Part shown: positions 1 through 6,662 of the stretch, in pieces
How positions within the stretch are numbered: position 1 is the first letter of the stretch
Layout of the letters: every line of letters begins with the position of its first letter
Assembly (NCBI GenBank): GCA_027317105.1
Contig: DAHVFH010000169.1
Coordinates: forward strand, 1 to 13,997
Origin: Cytophagales bacterium
GTDB lineage: Bacteria > Bacteroidota > Bacteroidia > Cytophagales > Cyclobacteriaceae
DNA: 13,997 nt
Direction of reading: 5' to 3'
The notes under the pieces: model-generated
The model's database searches: none
What the model saw: only the letters and a program-made list of their open reading frames with translations
Told to the model about the DNA's origin: nothing
Program-made: the position numbers and the translations under genes

Positions 1-1
1 A

Positions 2-1045
2 TCCAAAACTTTAGAAATAGGACAAGTGGCGATGAGCAATCAAGATTATCAAAATGCAATCCGCTGCTTTGAGTTTGTATCCCGTGATTTTGCCGGCAGC
101 GATAATTATTTACCAGCTCAATTAGGAATCATAAAAGCCAGGGAAGCCAAGGTAAAAAAATCGTATCCGGTGAACAGAGATTCTGTGCGTGGTCTCCTTG
201 TGGAGTACGCCAAATTTCAAAAGCAATACGCTAATCAACCTAGCGCAGACGAGGCCGAACTCAACACCGCCATGCTGCAAGCTTATTACTTAGATGAACT
301 TGATGCTGCGGTGACTACGTTGACACAATTAATTGCAAAGTCCAAAATTTCACCCACCTTAAATGCGAAGGCAAAAATTAACCTCGGAGATATCTATTTA
401 CTGAAAGGAGAACCTTGGGAATCGAGCCTGCTTTATTCGCAAGTGGAAAAAGCGCAACACGAAGCACCCTTGGGCTATGAGGCAAAATTGCGCAACGCCA
501 AGCTTTGGTATTTCAATGGAGAATTTAAGTTGGCCGAAGAACATCTTGATATTTTAAAACAAGCAACAACCCGCGAAATCGCCAATGACGCGATGGAGCT
601 GAGTATGCGGATAAAAGAAAATATAGCGACCGACTCCACGGGCAAGGCGCTGAAAGAATTTGCGGCCATCGAAATGTTGATTGTTCAAAACAAACAGGAC
701 GAGGCACTAACAAAACTTGAAAACTTTTCGCCCTCCAAAGAGGCGCCCGGTATTTTCGATGACGTGTACTGGCTGGAGGCCAACCTGTTGATGAAGCGGG
801 GACGCTATGAGGAAGCGATGGCCAAACTCCAGAAAATATTGACCGAATTTCCCGAAGACATCCTTGCTGATGATGCCTATTTCTTGCAAGGCGATCTGTA
901 CGAAAATTACCTTAAAAATAAAGACAAGGCGAAGGCCATTTACCTTGACTTTCTCACCAAATTCCCGGGGAGTGTTTATGCCGCGGAGGCAAGAAAACGG
1001 TACCGTGTACTGCGCGGTGATTTTGCCGAGCAACCGAATCAATAG
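2..1045 (+). CDS. TPR-repeat protein, 3' part (5' end outside window)
   Basis: The frame is open from base 2 to the TAG at 1043-1045, so this is most likely the C-terminal part of a longer protein. A GTG at 26 would allow a start there, but nothing marks it as one and codons upstream of it stay open. The translation is a helical repeat protein. Clear tetratricopeptide-like units occur at residues about 118-145, 150-178 and 247-315 (counted from the GTG codon), with the A-x3-Y/F-x2-A spacing seen in stretches such as GRYEEAMAKLQKIL and KAKAIYLDFLTKFPGS. No catalytic motif is visible. In Bacteroidota such proteins are often 500-600 residues with an N-terminal export signal, but that end is not in the window. 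It has a higher G+C look than the defence genes downstream (30 of 60 bases G or C at 241-300) and is probably the chromosomal flank. Function unknown beyond protein-protein scaffolding. Confidence 0.8.
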   Translation, partial: SKTLEIGQVAMSNQDYQNAIRCFEFVSRDFAGSDNYLPAQLGIIKAREAKVKKSYPVNRDSVRGLLVEYAKFQKQYANQPSADEAELNTAMLQAYYLDELDAAVTTLTQLIAKSKISPTLNAKAKINLGDIYLLKGEPWESSLLYSQVEKAQHEAPLGYEAKLRNAKLWYFNGEFKLAEEHLDILKQATTREIANDAMELSMRIKENIATDSTGKALKEFAAIEMLIVQNKQDEALTKLENFSPSKEAPGIFDDVYWLEANLLMKRGRYEEAMAKLQKILTEFPEDILADDAYFLQGDLYENYLKNKDKAKAIYLDFLTKFPGSVYAAEARKRYRVLRGDFAEQPNQ

Positions 1046-1136
1046 ATCAACCATTTCCGCTATTTTTTTGAAGCAACACCGCAGAGAGTAAGGCGAACAA
1101 AAGACCTTATTTGCAGAATTTTAGGCTACCTGACAA

Positions 1137-1204
1137 TATTTTGTAGCTCTTATACTGAACTATTTATTGGCAATGTTCCGTATTATTGCCATACTTTGTA
1201 GCTC
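1137..1204 (+). repeat. 13-bp direct repeat, two copies 55 bp apart
   Basis: TATTTTGTAGCTC (1137-1149) and TACTTTGTAGCTC (1192-1204) differ at one base. The second copy ends 19 bp before the TTG start of the half-HsdS gene. Between the copies lies a small inverted repeat, TGGCAAT (1168-1174) and ATTGCCA (1185-1191). Each copy contains TA-N-TTTG, one base short of the Bacteroidota -7 consensus TAnnTTTG, so the pair may be tandem promoter or regulator sites. They may also be footprints of an old insertion. Confidence 0.5.
1167..1204 (+). promoter_or_regulatory. Candidate promoter of the hsd/CBASS operon
   Basis: A TTG at 1167-1169 is followed 22 bp later by TACTTTG (1192-1198). This approximates the Bacteroidota promoter layout of a -33 TTTG-like box and a -7 TAnnTTTG box, with one base missing in the -7 box. 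It sits about 25 bp before the first gene of the packed gene run, where a promoter is expected. The match is imperfect and the consensus is loose, so this is a weak call. Confidence 0.3.
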
Positions 1205-1223
1205 AATAACACAGAAATAAATT

Positions 1224-1781
1224 TTGAAACACAAGCTTTCCGACATCGCAACCATCCAATCTGGCGTATATGCTAAGCCCGAATTAGAGGGTGAGGTCTA
1301 TTATCTGCAAGCAAGGCACTTCGATCGTCAGCGCCAGTTTAACCCTACAGTAAAACCGGATTTGAAAGGGGACAGAAAGATAGAAAAACACTTCTTGCAT
1401 CCAGGCGATTTGTTGGTTGCAGCAAAAGGCTATGACCACTTTGCCGTGGAGTACAAAGGTATCATCAAACCTGCGGTTGCCTCTTCTATGTTTATAGTAG
1501 TTAAGTTGCAAGACAAAAAAGTACTCCCCGCTTTCCTTGCATGGCACATCAATAACTTACACACACAAAAATTACTATCTGATGCAGCAAGAGGAACGGC
1601 ACTACCGTCCATTACAAACTCAGCTTTGGGAAATTTAAAGATTCCAATTCCGTCTATTGAAAAACAAAAATTGATTTTGCAGATACATGAACTGCATGTA
1701 CAGGAGAATAAATTAAAGGAGCACATAAATTCGCTACGCGAAAAACAAATTCAACAACAGATTATCAACGCTATAAAATGA
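1224..1781 (+). CDS. Half-length type I specificity protein (single TRD)
   Basis: This 185-residue protein resembles one half of an HsdS subunit. Residues 1-15 (KHKLSDIATIQSG) match the start of a target-recognition domain, and residues about 20-143 form the TRD with the usual ARHFD, HPGDLLVAAKG and GTALPSI landmarks. Residues about 144-185 (IPSIEKQKLILQI, then a helix rich in E, K and Q) form a coiled-coil spacer of the kind that docks HsdM. Full HsdS proteins have two TRDs and two spacers in about 400 residues; half-size S proteins can work as dimers. An in-frame TAA at 1218-1220 limits the start to the TTG at 1224, or a non-canonical ATT just before it. It is the first gene of the run and would abut hsdM if the four-helix cassette were removed. 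It may give an alternative specificity, modulate the enzyme, or be a relic; the reading frame is intact. Confidence 0.82.
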   Translation: MKHKLSDIATIQSGVYAKPELEGEVYYLQARHFDRQRQFNPTVKPDLKGDRKIEKHFLHPGDLLVAAKGYDHFAVEYKGIIKPAVASSMFIVVKLQDKKVLPAFLAWHINNLHTQKLLSDAARGTALPSITNSALGNLKIPIPSIEKQKLILQIHELHVQENKLKEHINSLREKQIQQQIINAIK

Positions 1782-2170
1782 AAAGAGAAAAATGAATAGT
1801 GAAAAATCAAAAAGTCCATTGAGAGATAAAAGTTATGCCTTTGCCATCAAAATTGTGAAACTCAGTCAAGGTTTGGTTTCAGAAAGAAAAGAGTTTGTGT
1901 TGAGTAAACAAGTTCTTCGCTCAGGAACAGCTGTAGGAGCCCTGATTCTAGAATCAGAATTTGCAGCAAGCAAAGCGGATTTTGTTAATAAACTCACGGT
2001 ATCACTTAAAGAAGCAAATGAAACAGAGTACTGGCTCATGCTACTTCATGACACTGGCTATTTGTCTATTCAAGATTTTTCAAGCCTTCAACCTGAATGT
2101 AAAGAGCTTATCGCCATGCTTGTCGCATCAATCAAAACTTCAAAAAAATAACTATTCATTATTCACTTTT
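1781..2170. repeat. 20-bp inverted repeats bracketing the four-helix gene
   Basis: The left arm at 1781-1800 and the right arm at 2151-2170 are reverse complements at 18 of 20 positions, sharing the core AATGAATAGT / ACTATTCATT. The left arm begins on the last base of the upstream stop codon and contains the start codon of the four-helix gene. The right arm begins on the last base of that gene's stop codon. The gene therefore fills the interval almost exactly, as in a mobile or mobilised cassette. Removing 1781-2170 would leave the half-HsdS stop about 15 bp from the hsdM ATG, a normal operon spacing. Confidence 0.7.
1792..2151 (+). CDS. Four-helix-bundle protein (S23 / 23S rRNA IVS family)
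   Basis: This 119-residue protein matches the four-helix-bundle family (PF05635/TIGR02436), first known from intervening sequences in 23S rRNA genes. Typical family features are visible: KSYAFAIKIVKLSQGL (residues about 13-28), the SKQVLRSGTAVGALILES block (about 38-55), KADFVNKLTVSLKEANETEYW (about 61-81) and a final helix. Length is normal for the family, so the gene is intact. Its biochemical role is not known; members form small helical oligomers. It stands between the half-HsdS gene and hsdM in the same orientation, with inverted repeats at its ends, and looks like a late arrival. The ATG at 1792 lies inside the left repeat, 10 bp after the upstream stop. Confidence 0.9.
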   Translation: MNSEKSKSPLRDKSYAFAIKIVKLSQGLVSERKEFVLSKQVLRSGTAVGALILESEFAASKADFVNKLTVSLKEANETEYWLMLLHDTGYLSIQDFSSLQPECKELIAMLVASIKTSKK

Positions 2171-2185
2171 AATTATTCATTTAAA

Positions 2186-3751
2186 ATGAAGATAACTCAA
2201 AAAGACATCAACGATGCGGTTTGGAAAGCTTGCGACACATTTCGTGGAAGCATTGACCCCAGTGTTTACAAGGACTATGTGCTCACGATGCTTTTCATAA
2301 AGTATCTCAGCGATGTGCATGATGATAAATACGAGACGCATCTAAAGAAATACAATGGCGATAAAGAACGGGCTGACCGTGCCATGAAGCACGAACGCTT
2401 TGTTGTGCCTGAACACAGCCACTTTAAATATTTGTTTGACCACCGCAATGAAGCCAACATCGGTGAACTCATTAATGTGGCGTTGGCTGATTTGGAGGAA
2501 GCAAACCGTGAGAAGCTTTACAGCGAGGACGGTGCGGGAATTTTCCAGAACATAGATTTCAATAGCAGTAAAATTGGTGAACCGAAAGACAAGAATACAC
2601 GACTGAGAAATTTGTTGCTTGACTTCAACAAGGAAGAACTGGATTTACGACCATCACATTTAGAAGGTGTTGATATCATTGGCGGTGCATACATGTTTCT
2701 CATAGAGAACTTTGCGAGTGATGCCGGCAAAAAAGCTGGTGAATTTTTTACGCCAAAAGAAGTTTCTACGCTCATTGCAAAACTTACCAAATCAAAACCC
2801 GGTTCACGGATATGTGACCCCACTTGCGGATCAGCATCCTTGCTCATTAAAGCGGGTGAAGAAGTTGGCTCAGATAATTTCTCTCTTTACGGACAAGAAG
2901 CTAATGGCAGCACCTGGGCTTTGGCGGTAATGAATATGTTTCTGCATGGCTTTGACAACGCCACCATCCGGTGGGGCGATACCATCAGAAACCCAAAGCT
3001 GAAAGAAGGTGATGCTCTAATGAAATTTGATACCGTTGTTGCCAACCCTCCATTCTCGTTAGACAAGTGGGGAAAGAGTGATGACAAGGAAGAGAACAAA
3101 GCCACCGACAGCTTTGACCCTGAGACCGATAAGTACAATCGCTTCTGGAGAGGAACACCGCCAAAGAGTAAAGGCGATTGGGCTTTCATTTCTCACATGA
3201 TTGAAACTGCTTACGAGGGCAAAGGAAAAGTAGGTGTTGTAGTACCACACGGTGTACTATTCCGCGGTAGCAGCGAAGGAAGAATAAGGCAGAGAACAAT
3301 TGAGGACAATATTTTGGAGGCGGTAATTGGGTTGCCCGCCAATCTGTTTTTCGGAACAAGTATTCCAGCAGCGATAATGATTTTCAACAAAGGAAAAGGT
3401 GACAATAAAAATATTCTATTCATTGATAGCAGCCAATATTTTGAATCGCTGAAGAACCAAAATAAACTTCGTGATGCGGATATTGAACGCATCGTTACAA
3501 CGTACAGAAATTTTTCAGCAGGAAAAATGCCACCCGGAATTGTGGAAGATATGTTTAGCTATGTAGCAACTCCTGAAGAAATTAAGGAAAACGAATTCAA
3601 CCTGAACATCCCTCGCTATGTGGACACTTTTGAGGAAGAACCAGAAGTGGATATTTCTCTGGTTCAAAAGGAAATTGAAAAACTGGAAGCCGAATTAAAA
3701 GTAGTACAGGCCGAGATGACCAAATATTTGAAAGAATTAAATGATAATTGA
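2186..3751 (+). CDS. hsdM: Type I restriction-modification methyltransferase, HsdM
   Basis: HsdM transfers a methyl group from S-adenosylmethionine to adenine N6 at the site read by HsdS, and is also part of the restriction complex with HsdR. The ATG at 2186 gives 521 residues and the usual N-terminus (KITQKDINDAVWKACDTFRG). Residues 1-150 are the helical HsdM N-terminal domain. FFTP at 187-190 is the motif X region, DPTCGSASL at 211-219 is SAM-binding motif I, and NPPF at 287-290 is the catalytic motif IV of N6-adenine methylases. A C-terminal coiled coil (about 485-521) should contact HsdS. The frame stays open upstream to 1961, but that extension runs through the four-helix gene and repeat and is not family sequence. 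Its last 11 bases overlap the CD-NTase gene. All motifs are intact, so activity is expected. Confidence 0.96.
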   Translation: MKITQKDINDAVWKACDTFRGSIDPSVYKDYVLTMLFIKYLSDVHDDKYETHLKKYNGDKERADRAMKHERFVVPEHSHFKYLFDHRNEANIGELINVALADLEEANREKLYSEDGAGIFQNIDFNSSKIGEPKDKNTRLRNLLLDFNKEELDLRPSHLEGVDIIGGAYMFLIENFASDAGKKAGEFFTPKEVSTLIAKLTKSKPGSRICDPTCGSASLLIKAGEEVGSDNFSLYGQEANGSTWALAVMNMFLHGFDNATIRWGDTIRNPKLKEGDALMKFDTVVANPPFSLDKWGKSDDKEENKATDSFDPETDKYNRFWRGTPPKSKGDWAFISHMIETAYEGKGKVGVVVPHGVLFRGSSEGRIRQRTIEDNILEAVIGLPANLFFGTSIPAAIMIFNKGKGDNKNILFIDSSQYFESLKNQNKLRDADIERIVTTYRNFSAGKMPPGIVEDMFSYVATPEEIKENEFNLNIPRYVDTFEEEPEVDISLVQKEIEKLEAELKVVQAEMTKYLKELNDN

Positions 3752-4973
3752 TATGCTTACACTAGAACAAAAAAATCAATTCAGTGAAATACTGGAAGAG
3801 TTAGGCAAAACGCTTGACATCACAAAAGACCAATATGAGGCCGCTGTTAAGAGCTATAAGTATGTTGGCGAATGGCTCTCACAAAATGATTCGCCACTTG
3901 CAAACTACAGCCCAGAAATATTACCTCAAGGTTCCTTCTTGCTTCAGACTATGATAAGGCCAATTCATGAAGATGACGAACTTGACATTGACCTTGTTTG
4001 CAAACTTGAAAAGATTCAAGCAACCTGGACGCAGTTTGCACTGAAGAAACTTGTCGGAGACCGTCTTAAAGCTAACAGTATTCTCACTAGACTTTTGAAA
4101 CTTCCTGACGGAAGAAGATGCTGGACTTTGCAATATGCTGAATCAGCAAAATTTCACTTGGACGTGCTGCCTTCTGTAGTTGCAACTGGTTATAGAACCA
4201 TTCTGGAAAAAGCTTTTTCTGCAACCGAGCTTTCTGATACAAATATTTTAGGAATAAGAATAACGGATAAGAACACCCCAAACTACACTACATCGTCTAA
4301 CCTGCATGAGTGGCTAAAAAGTAATCCGTTCGGCTACGCTATTTGGTTTCAAGACCGGTGCAAAATTCTTACTCGTGAATTGAGGATGATGAGTGAGGCA
4401 ATTCAACCTGTCCCGAAATACCAAACTGATAAGCTGCCATTACAAAGGGTAGTGCAGATTTTGAAACGCCATCGTAATATGATGTTCAACGGAAATGAGC
4501 ACAAGCCTATTTCTATAATCATTACAACGCTTGCTTCAAGGGCATACGGAAAGGAAACTGACGTCATTGATGCATTGACAAATGTTGTTTCTAAAATGAG
4601 AAGCCACATCAGCGATACAAACCCATTCACAGGAGCAACAGAAAAATGGGTGAGCAATCCTGTTCATGCGGAAGAAAATTTTGCTGACAAGTGGAAGGAG
4701 TTTCCAATCAGGAAAACTAATTTTTACAAGTGGTTGGATGCAGTTGAACTGGATGTAAAAAATATCGTGGCTCAACAAGGCAAGGGTTTACAGTTCATTA
4801 GCGAATCAATGGTAAAACCCTTTGGAAAAGATGTTATCACAAAAGCATTCAGCAATTACGGAGCAAACCAGTTGAAGAAAAGAGAAAGTGGTGCTTTGAA
4901 AATGGCAGCCGGCACGGGGATACTTGGCAGCGTAGGCTCAACAGTAAAAGGGCACAATTTTCATGGCAAATAA
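3741..4973 (+). CDS. CD-NTase (cGAS/DncV-like nucleotidyltransferase) of a CBASS system
   Basis: The 410-residue protein has the nucleotidyltransferase core of CBASS CD-NTases: QGS at 63-65, then ELDIDLV at 80-86 supplying metal ligands D82 and D84, and LDVLPS at 140-145 supplying the third acidic residue D141. The remaining residues (about 190-350) are helical, as in the family. CD-NTases make cyclic di- or trinucleotides on phage infection and these switch on a linked effector, here the patatin encoded at 6663. The product and clade cannot be read by eye. An ATG at 3753 is an alternative start, 1 bp after the hsdM stop; 3741 gives an 11-nt overlap. The next gene, an E2-like protein, overlaps its 3' end by 11 nt, marking a type II CBASS in which the CD-NTase C-terminus (here ending HNFHGK) is the expected conjugation site. 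An unusual point is its place inside an hsd operon. Confidence 0.9.
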   Translation: MIIDMLTLEQKNQFSEILEELGKTLDITKDQYEAAVKSYKYVGEWLSQNDSPLANYSPEILPQGSFLLQTMIRPIHEDDELDIDLVCKLEKIQATWTQFALKKLVGDRLKANSILTRLLKLPDGRRCWTLQYAESAKFHLDVLPSVVATGYRTILEKAFSATELSDTNILGIRITDKNTPNYTTSSNLHEWLKSNPFGYAIWFQDRCKILTRELRMMSEAIQPVPKYQTDKLPLQRVVQILKRHRNMMFNGNEHKPISIIITTLASRAYGKETDVIDALTNVVSKMRSHISDTNPFTGATEKWVSNPVHAEENFADKWKEFPIRKTNFYKWLDAVELDVKNIVAQQGKGLQFISESMVKPFGKDVITKAFSNYGANQLKKRESGALKMAAGTGILGSVGSTVKGHNFHGK

Positions 4974-5430
4974 TTTTAAGATTAAAAGTTTAAACATGGC
5001 ACTGCAGGCAGGAAAAATCAAATCACTTTTTCCTTCTTCTACTCCATCATTCAATCAAAATCACTTGAATTGGAAATATACACTTGTGCCTTCGCCTTTG
5101 AGTTGCTCATACGAGATAAAACTTTCCTACGTAATTGGCAAGCACCCGAATGTGTATGTAGTAAGTCCAACTCTTGCTTTGTATCCGAATGAAATAAAGC
5201 TGCCCCATGTGTATGATACAAAAAAGCAGTGGCTTTGTATTTATTATCGCAAAAGCAGAGAATGGAATAGCAGTATGCTCATTGCTGACACAGTTATACC
5301 GTGGACTTGTGAGTGGCTGTTACATTACGAATGTTGGATTGCTACAGGTGTGTGGCATGGTGGAGGCATACACAATGTAAGCGAAGCGGAAAAACAAAAA
5401 ACTAATGAAACAAGCAGTGATGAAAAATAA
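4963..5430 (+). CDS. E2-like ubiquitin-conjugation protein of short type II CBASS
   Basis: This 155-residue protein resembles the stand-alone prokaryotic E2 proteins found beside CD-NTases. LPHVY at 80-84 followed by WLCIYY at 90-95 fits the E2 pattern, with C92 the likely catalytic cysteine. IADTVIPWTCEWLLHYECW (107-125) and the terminal WHGGGIH (131-137) are the conserved Trp/Gly/His block of this family. Its expected role is to form a covalent link with the CD-NTase C-terminus and so raise its activity. No E1 (ThiF-like) and no JAB protease gene are in the window, so this is the short, E2-only form. It overlaps the CD-NTase gene by 11 nt and hsdS by 26 or 11 nt depending on the hsdS start. 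Residues 138-155 are a charged tail probably outside the fold. The ATG at 4996 is a less likely start. Assignment is by motif only. Confidence 0.82.
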   Translation: MANNFKIKSLNMALQAGKIKSLFPSSTPSFNQNHLNWKYTLVPSPLSCSYEIKLSYVIGKHPNVYVVSPTLALYPNEIKLPHVYDTKKQWLCIYYRKSREWNSSMLIADTVIPWTCEWLLHYECWIATGVWHGGGIHNVSEAEKQKTNETSSDEK

Positions 5431-6661
5431 AGTAAACGGTGTAAGCAAAATACCAATGAATTCAATTCCGAAAGATTGGAATTGGAAATATCTGCATGAG
5501 TTAGGAAGTTTTTCAAAAGGAAAAGGCATTTTGAAAGAACAAGTAATTGAAAGCGGATTGCCTTGCATTCGTTACGGAGAAATTTATACAACACATGATT
5601 TTATTCTTAAAAACTTCAAATCATTCATCGATGAAAGTGTTGCAGCAGAAAGCAGGGAAATAAAAAATGGTGATATTCTTTTCGCAGGTTCAGGTGAAAC
5701 ATTAGAAGAAATTGGAAAGGCAGTTGCGTATGTTGGAAATGTAAAAGCATTCGCAGGAGGTGATGTGATTATTCTTTCAACAAATAAAAATGTAAATACC
5801 GAGTGGCTTTCTTATGCTTTGGAAACAGATATTGTTAGAAGACAAAAAAGAAGATTAGGACAAGGGCAATCTGTAGTTCACATTTACCCAAGTGATTTAG
5901 CAACACTCAAAATTCCTTGTCCACCTGAGCAAGAGCAAGAATCAATTTCCAATTTTCTTGACCTATTGGATATTGAAATCAGTAGAATCAATTCTCTCAT
6001 TTCAATGAAAGAGAAGCAAAAAGTTGGATTGATGCAACAACTTCTTTCAAGCAAAAAGAAATGGAAAGAATATCGCTTAGGAAGTTTAGGGGAAACTTAT
6101 AATGGGTTAACTGGAAAATCAAAAGAAGATTTTGGAGAAGGAAAACCATTCATTCCTTATCTCAATATTTTTTTCAACACACGTATTGACACAACAAATT
6201 TTGACTTTGTAAGAATCACACCCCTAGACAAACAAAACCGTGTGCAGTTTGGTGATATTCTTTTCACAGTTTCATCGGAGACACAAAACGAAGTTGGGAT
6301 GGCTTCCGTGCTCTTAGCGGAGATTGAAGAATTGTATCTGAATAGTTTTTGTTTCGGTTTTCGCTTGCATGATTTCAAAACATTAAATCCTGCATTCAGC
6401 AGTTATTTTTTTAGAGGATCTGAATTCCGCAAAGAAGTTTACAAATTATCGCAAGGTGCAACGAGATACAACCTTTCAAAAACTCAGTTGATGAAACTGA
6501 AAATACTTCTTCCATCCATTGAGGAGCAAAAACAAATCTCAAAAGTGATGCAAACAGCAGACAAAGAAATTCAACTTCTAAAAACAAGAACAGAAAGATT
6601 GAGAGAAAAGAAAAAGGGGTTGATGCAAATTTTATTAACCGGAAAAAAAAGATTGAAGTAA
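5405..6661 (+). CDS. hsdS: Type I restriction-modification specificity subunit, HsdS (two TRDs)
   Basis: HsdS reads the bipartite DNA target for the methylase and restriction complexes. The 418-residue protein has TRD1 at about 22-175 (NGDILFAGSGET at 88-99, PEQEQESIS at 174-182), a first helical spacer to about 218, TRD2 at about 220-372 (FGDILFTVSSET at 282-293, GATRYNLSKTQL at 351-362, PSIEEQKQIS at 370-379) and a second spacer to the end. The spacers end in matching segments, KVGLMQQLLSSKKK (206-219) and KKGLMQILLTGKK (403-415), which is the internal repeat expected of HsdS. Starts at 5405 and 5420 are both possible; 5405 has A-rich sequence ahead of it, 5420 gives an 11-nt overlap with the E2 gene. 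The gene is AT-rich (19 of 60 bases G or C at 6001-6060). It is oddly placed, separated from hsdM by two CBASS genes and lying between the E2 gene and the CBASS effector gene. Confidence 0.95.
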   Translation: MKQAVMKNKVNGVSKIPMNSIPKDWNWKYLHELGSFSKGKGILKEQVIESGLPCIRYGEIYTTHDFILKNFKSFIDESVAAESREIKNGDILFAGSGETLEEIGKAVAYVGNVKAFAGGDVIILSTNKNVNTEWLSYALETDIVRRQKRRLGQGQSVVHIYPSDLATLKIPCPPEQEQESISNFLDLLDIEISRINSLISMKEKQKVGLMQQLLSSKKKWKEYRLGSLGETYNGLTGKSKEDFGEGKPFIPYLNIFFNTRIDTTNFDFVRITPLDKQNRVQFGDILFTVSSETQNEVGMASVLLAEIEELYLNSFCFGFRLHDFKTLNPAFSSYFFRGSEFRKEVYKLSQGATRYNLSKTQLMKLKILLPSIEEQKQISKVMQTADKEIQLLKTRTERLREKKKGLMQILLTGKKRLK

Positions 6662-6662
6662 A

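Noticed and set aside
26..1045. GTG at 26 as the true start of the TPR gene
   Set aside because: The frame is open to the left edge and the codons before it read on as plausible protein, so the gene most likely begins outside the window.
1961..2185. N-terminal extension of HsdM upstream of 2186
   Set aside because: It would translate the four-helix gene and the right inverted repeat in a different frame; family sequence begins at the ATG at 2186.
1224..6661. Phase-variable hsdS shufflon
   Set aside because: The half and full specificity genes face the same way, share no long identical or inverted sequence that I can see, and no recombinase gene is in the window.
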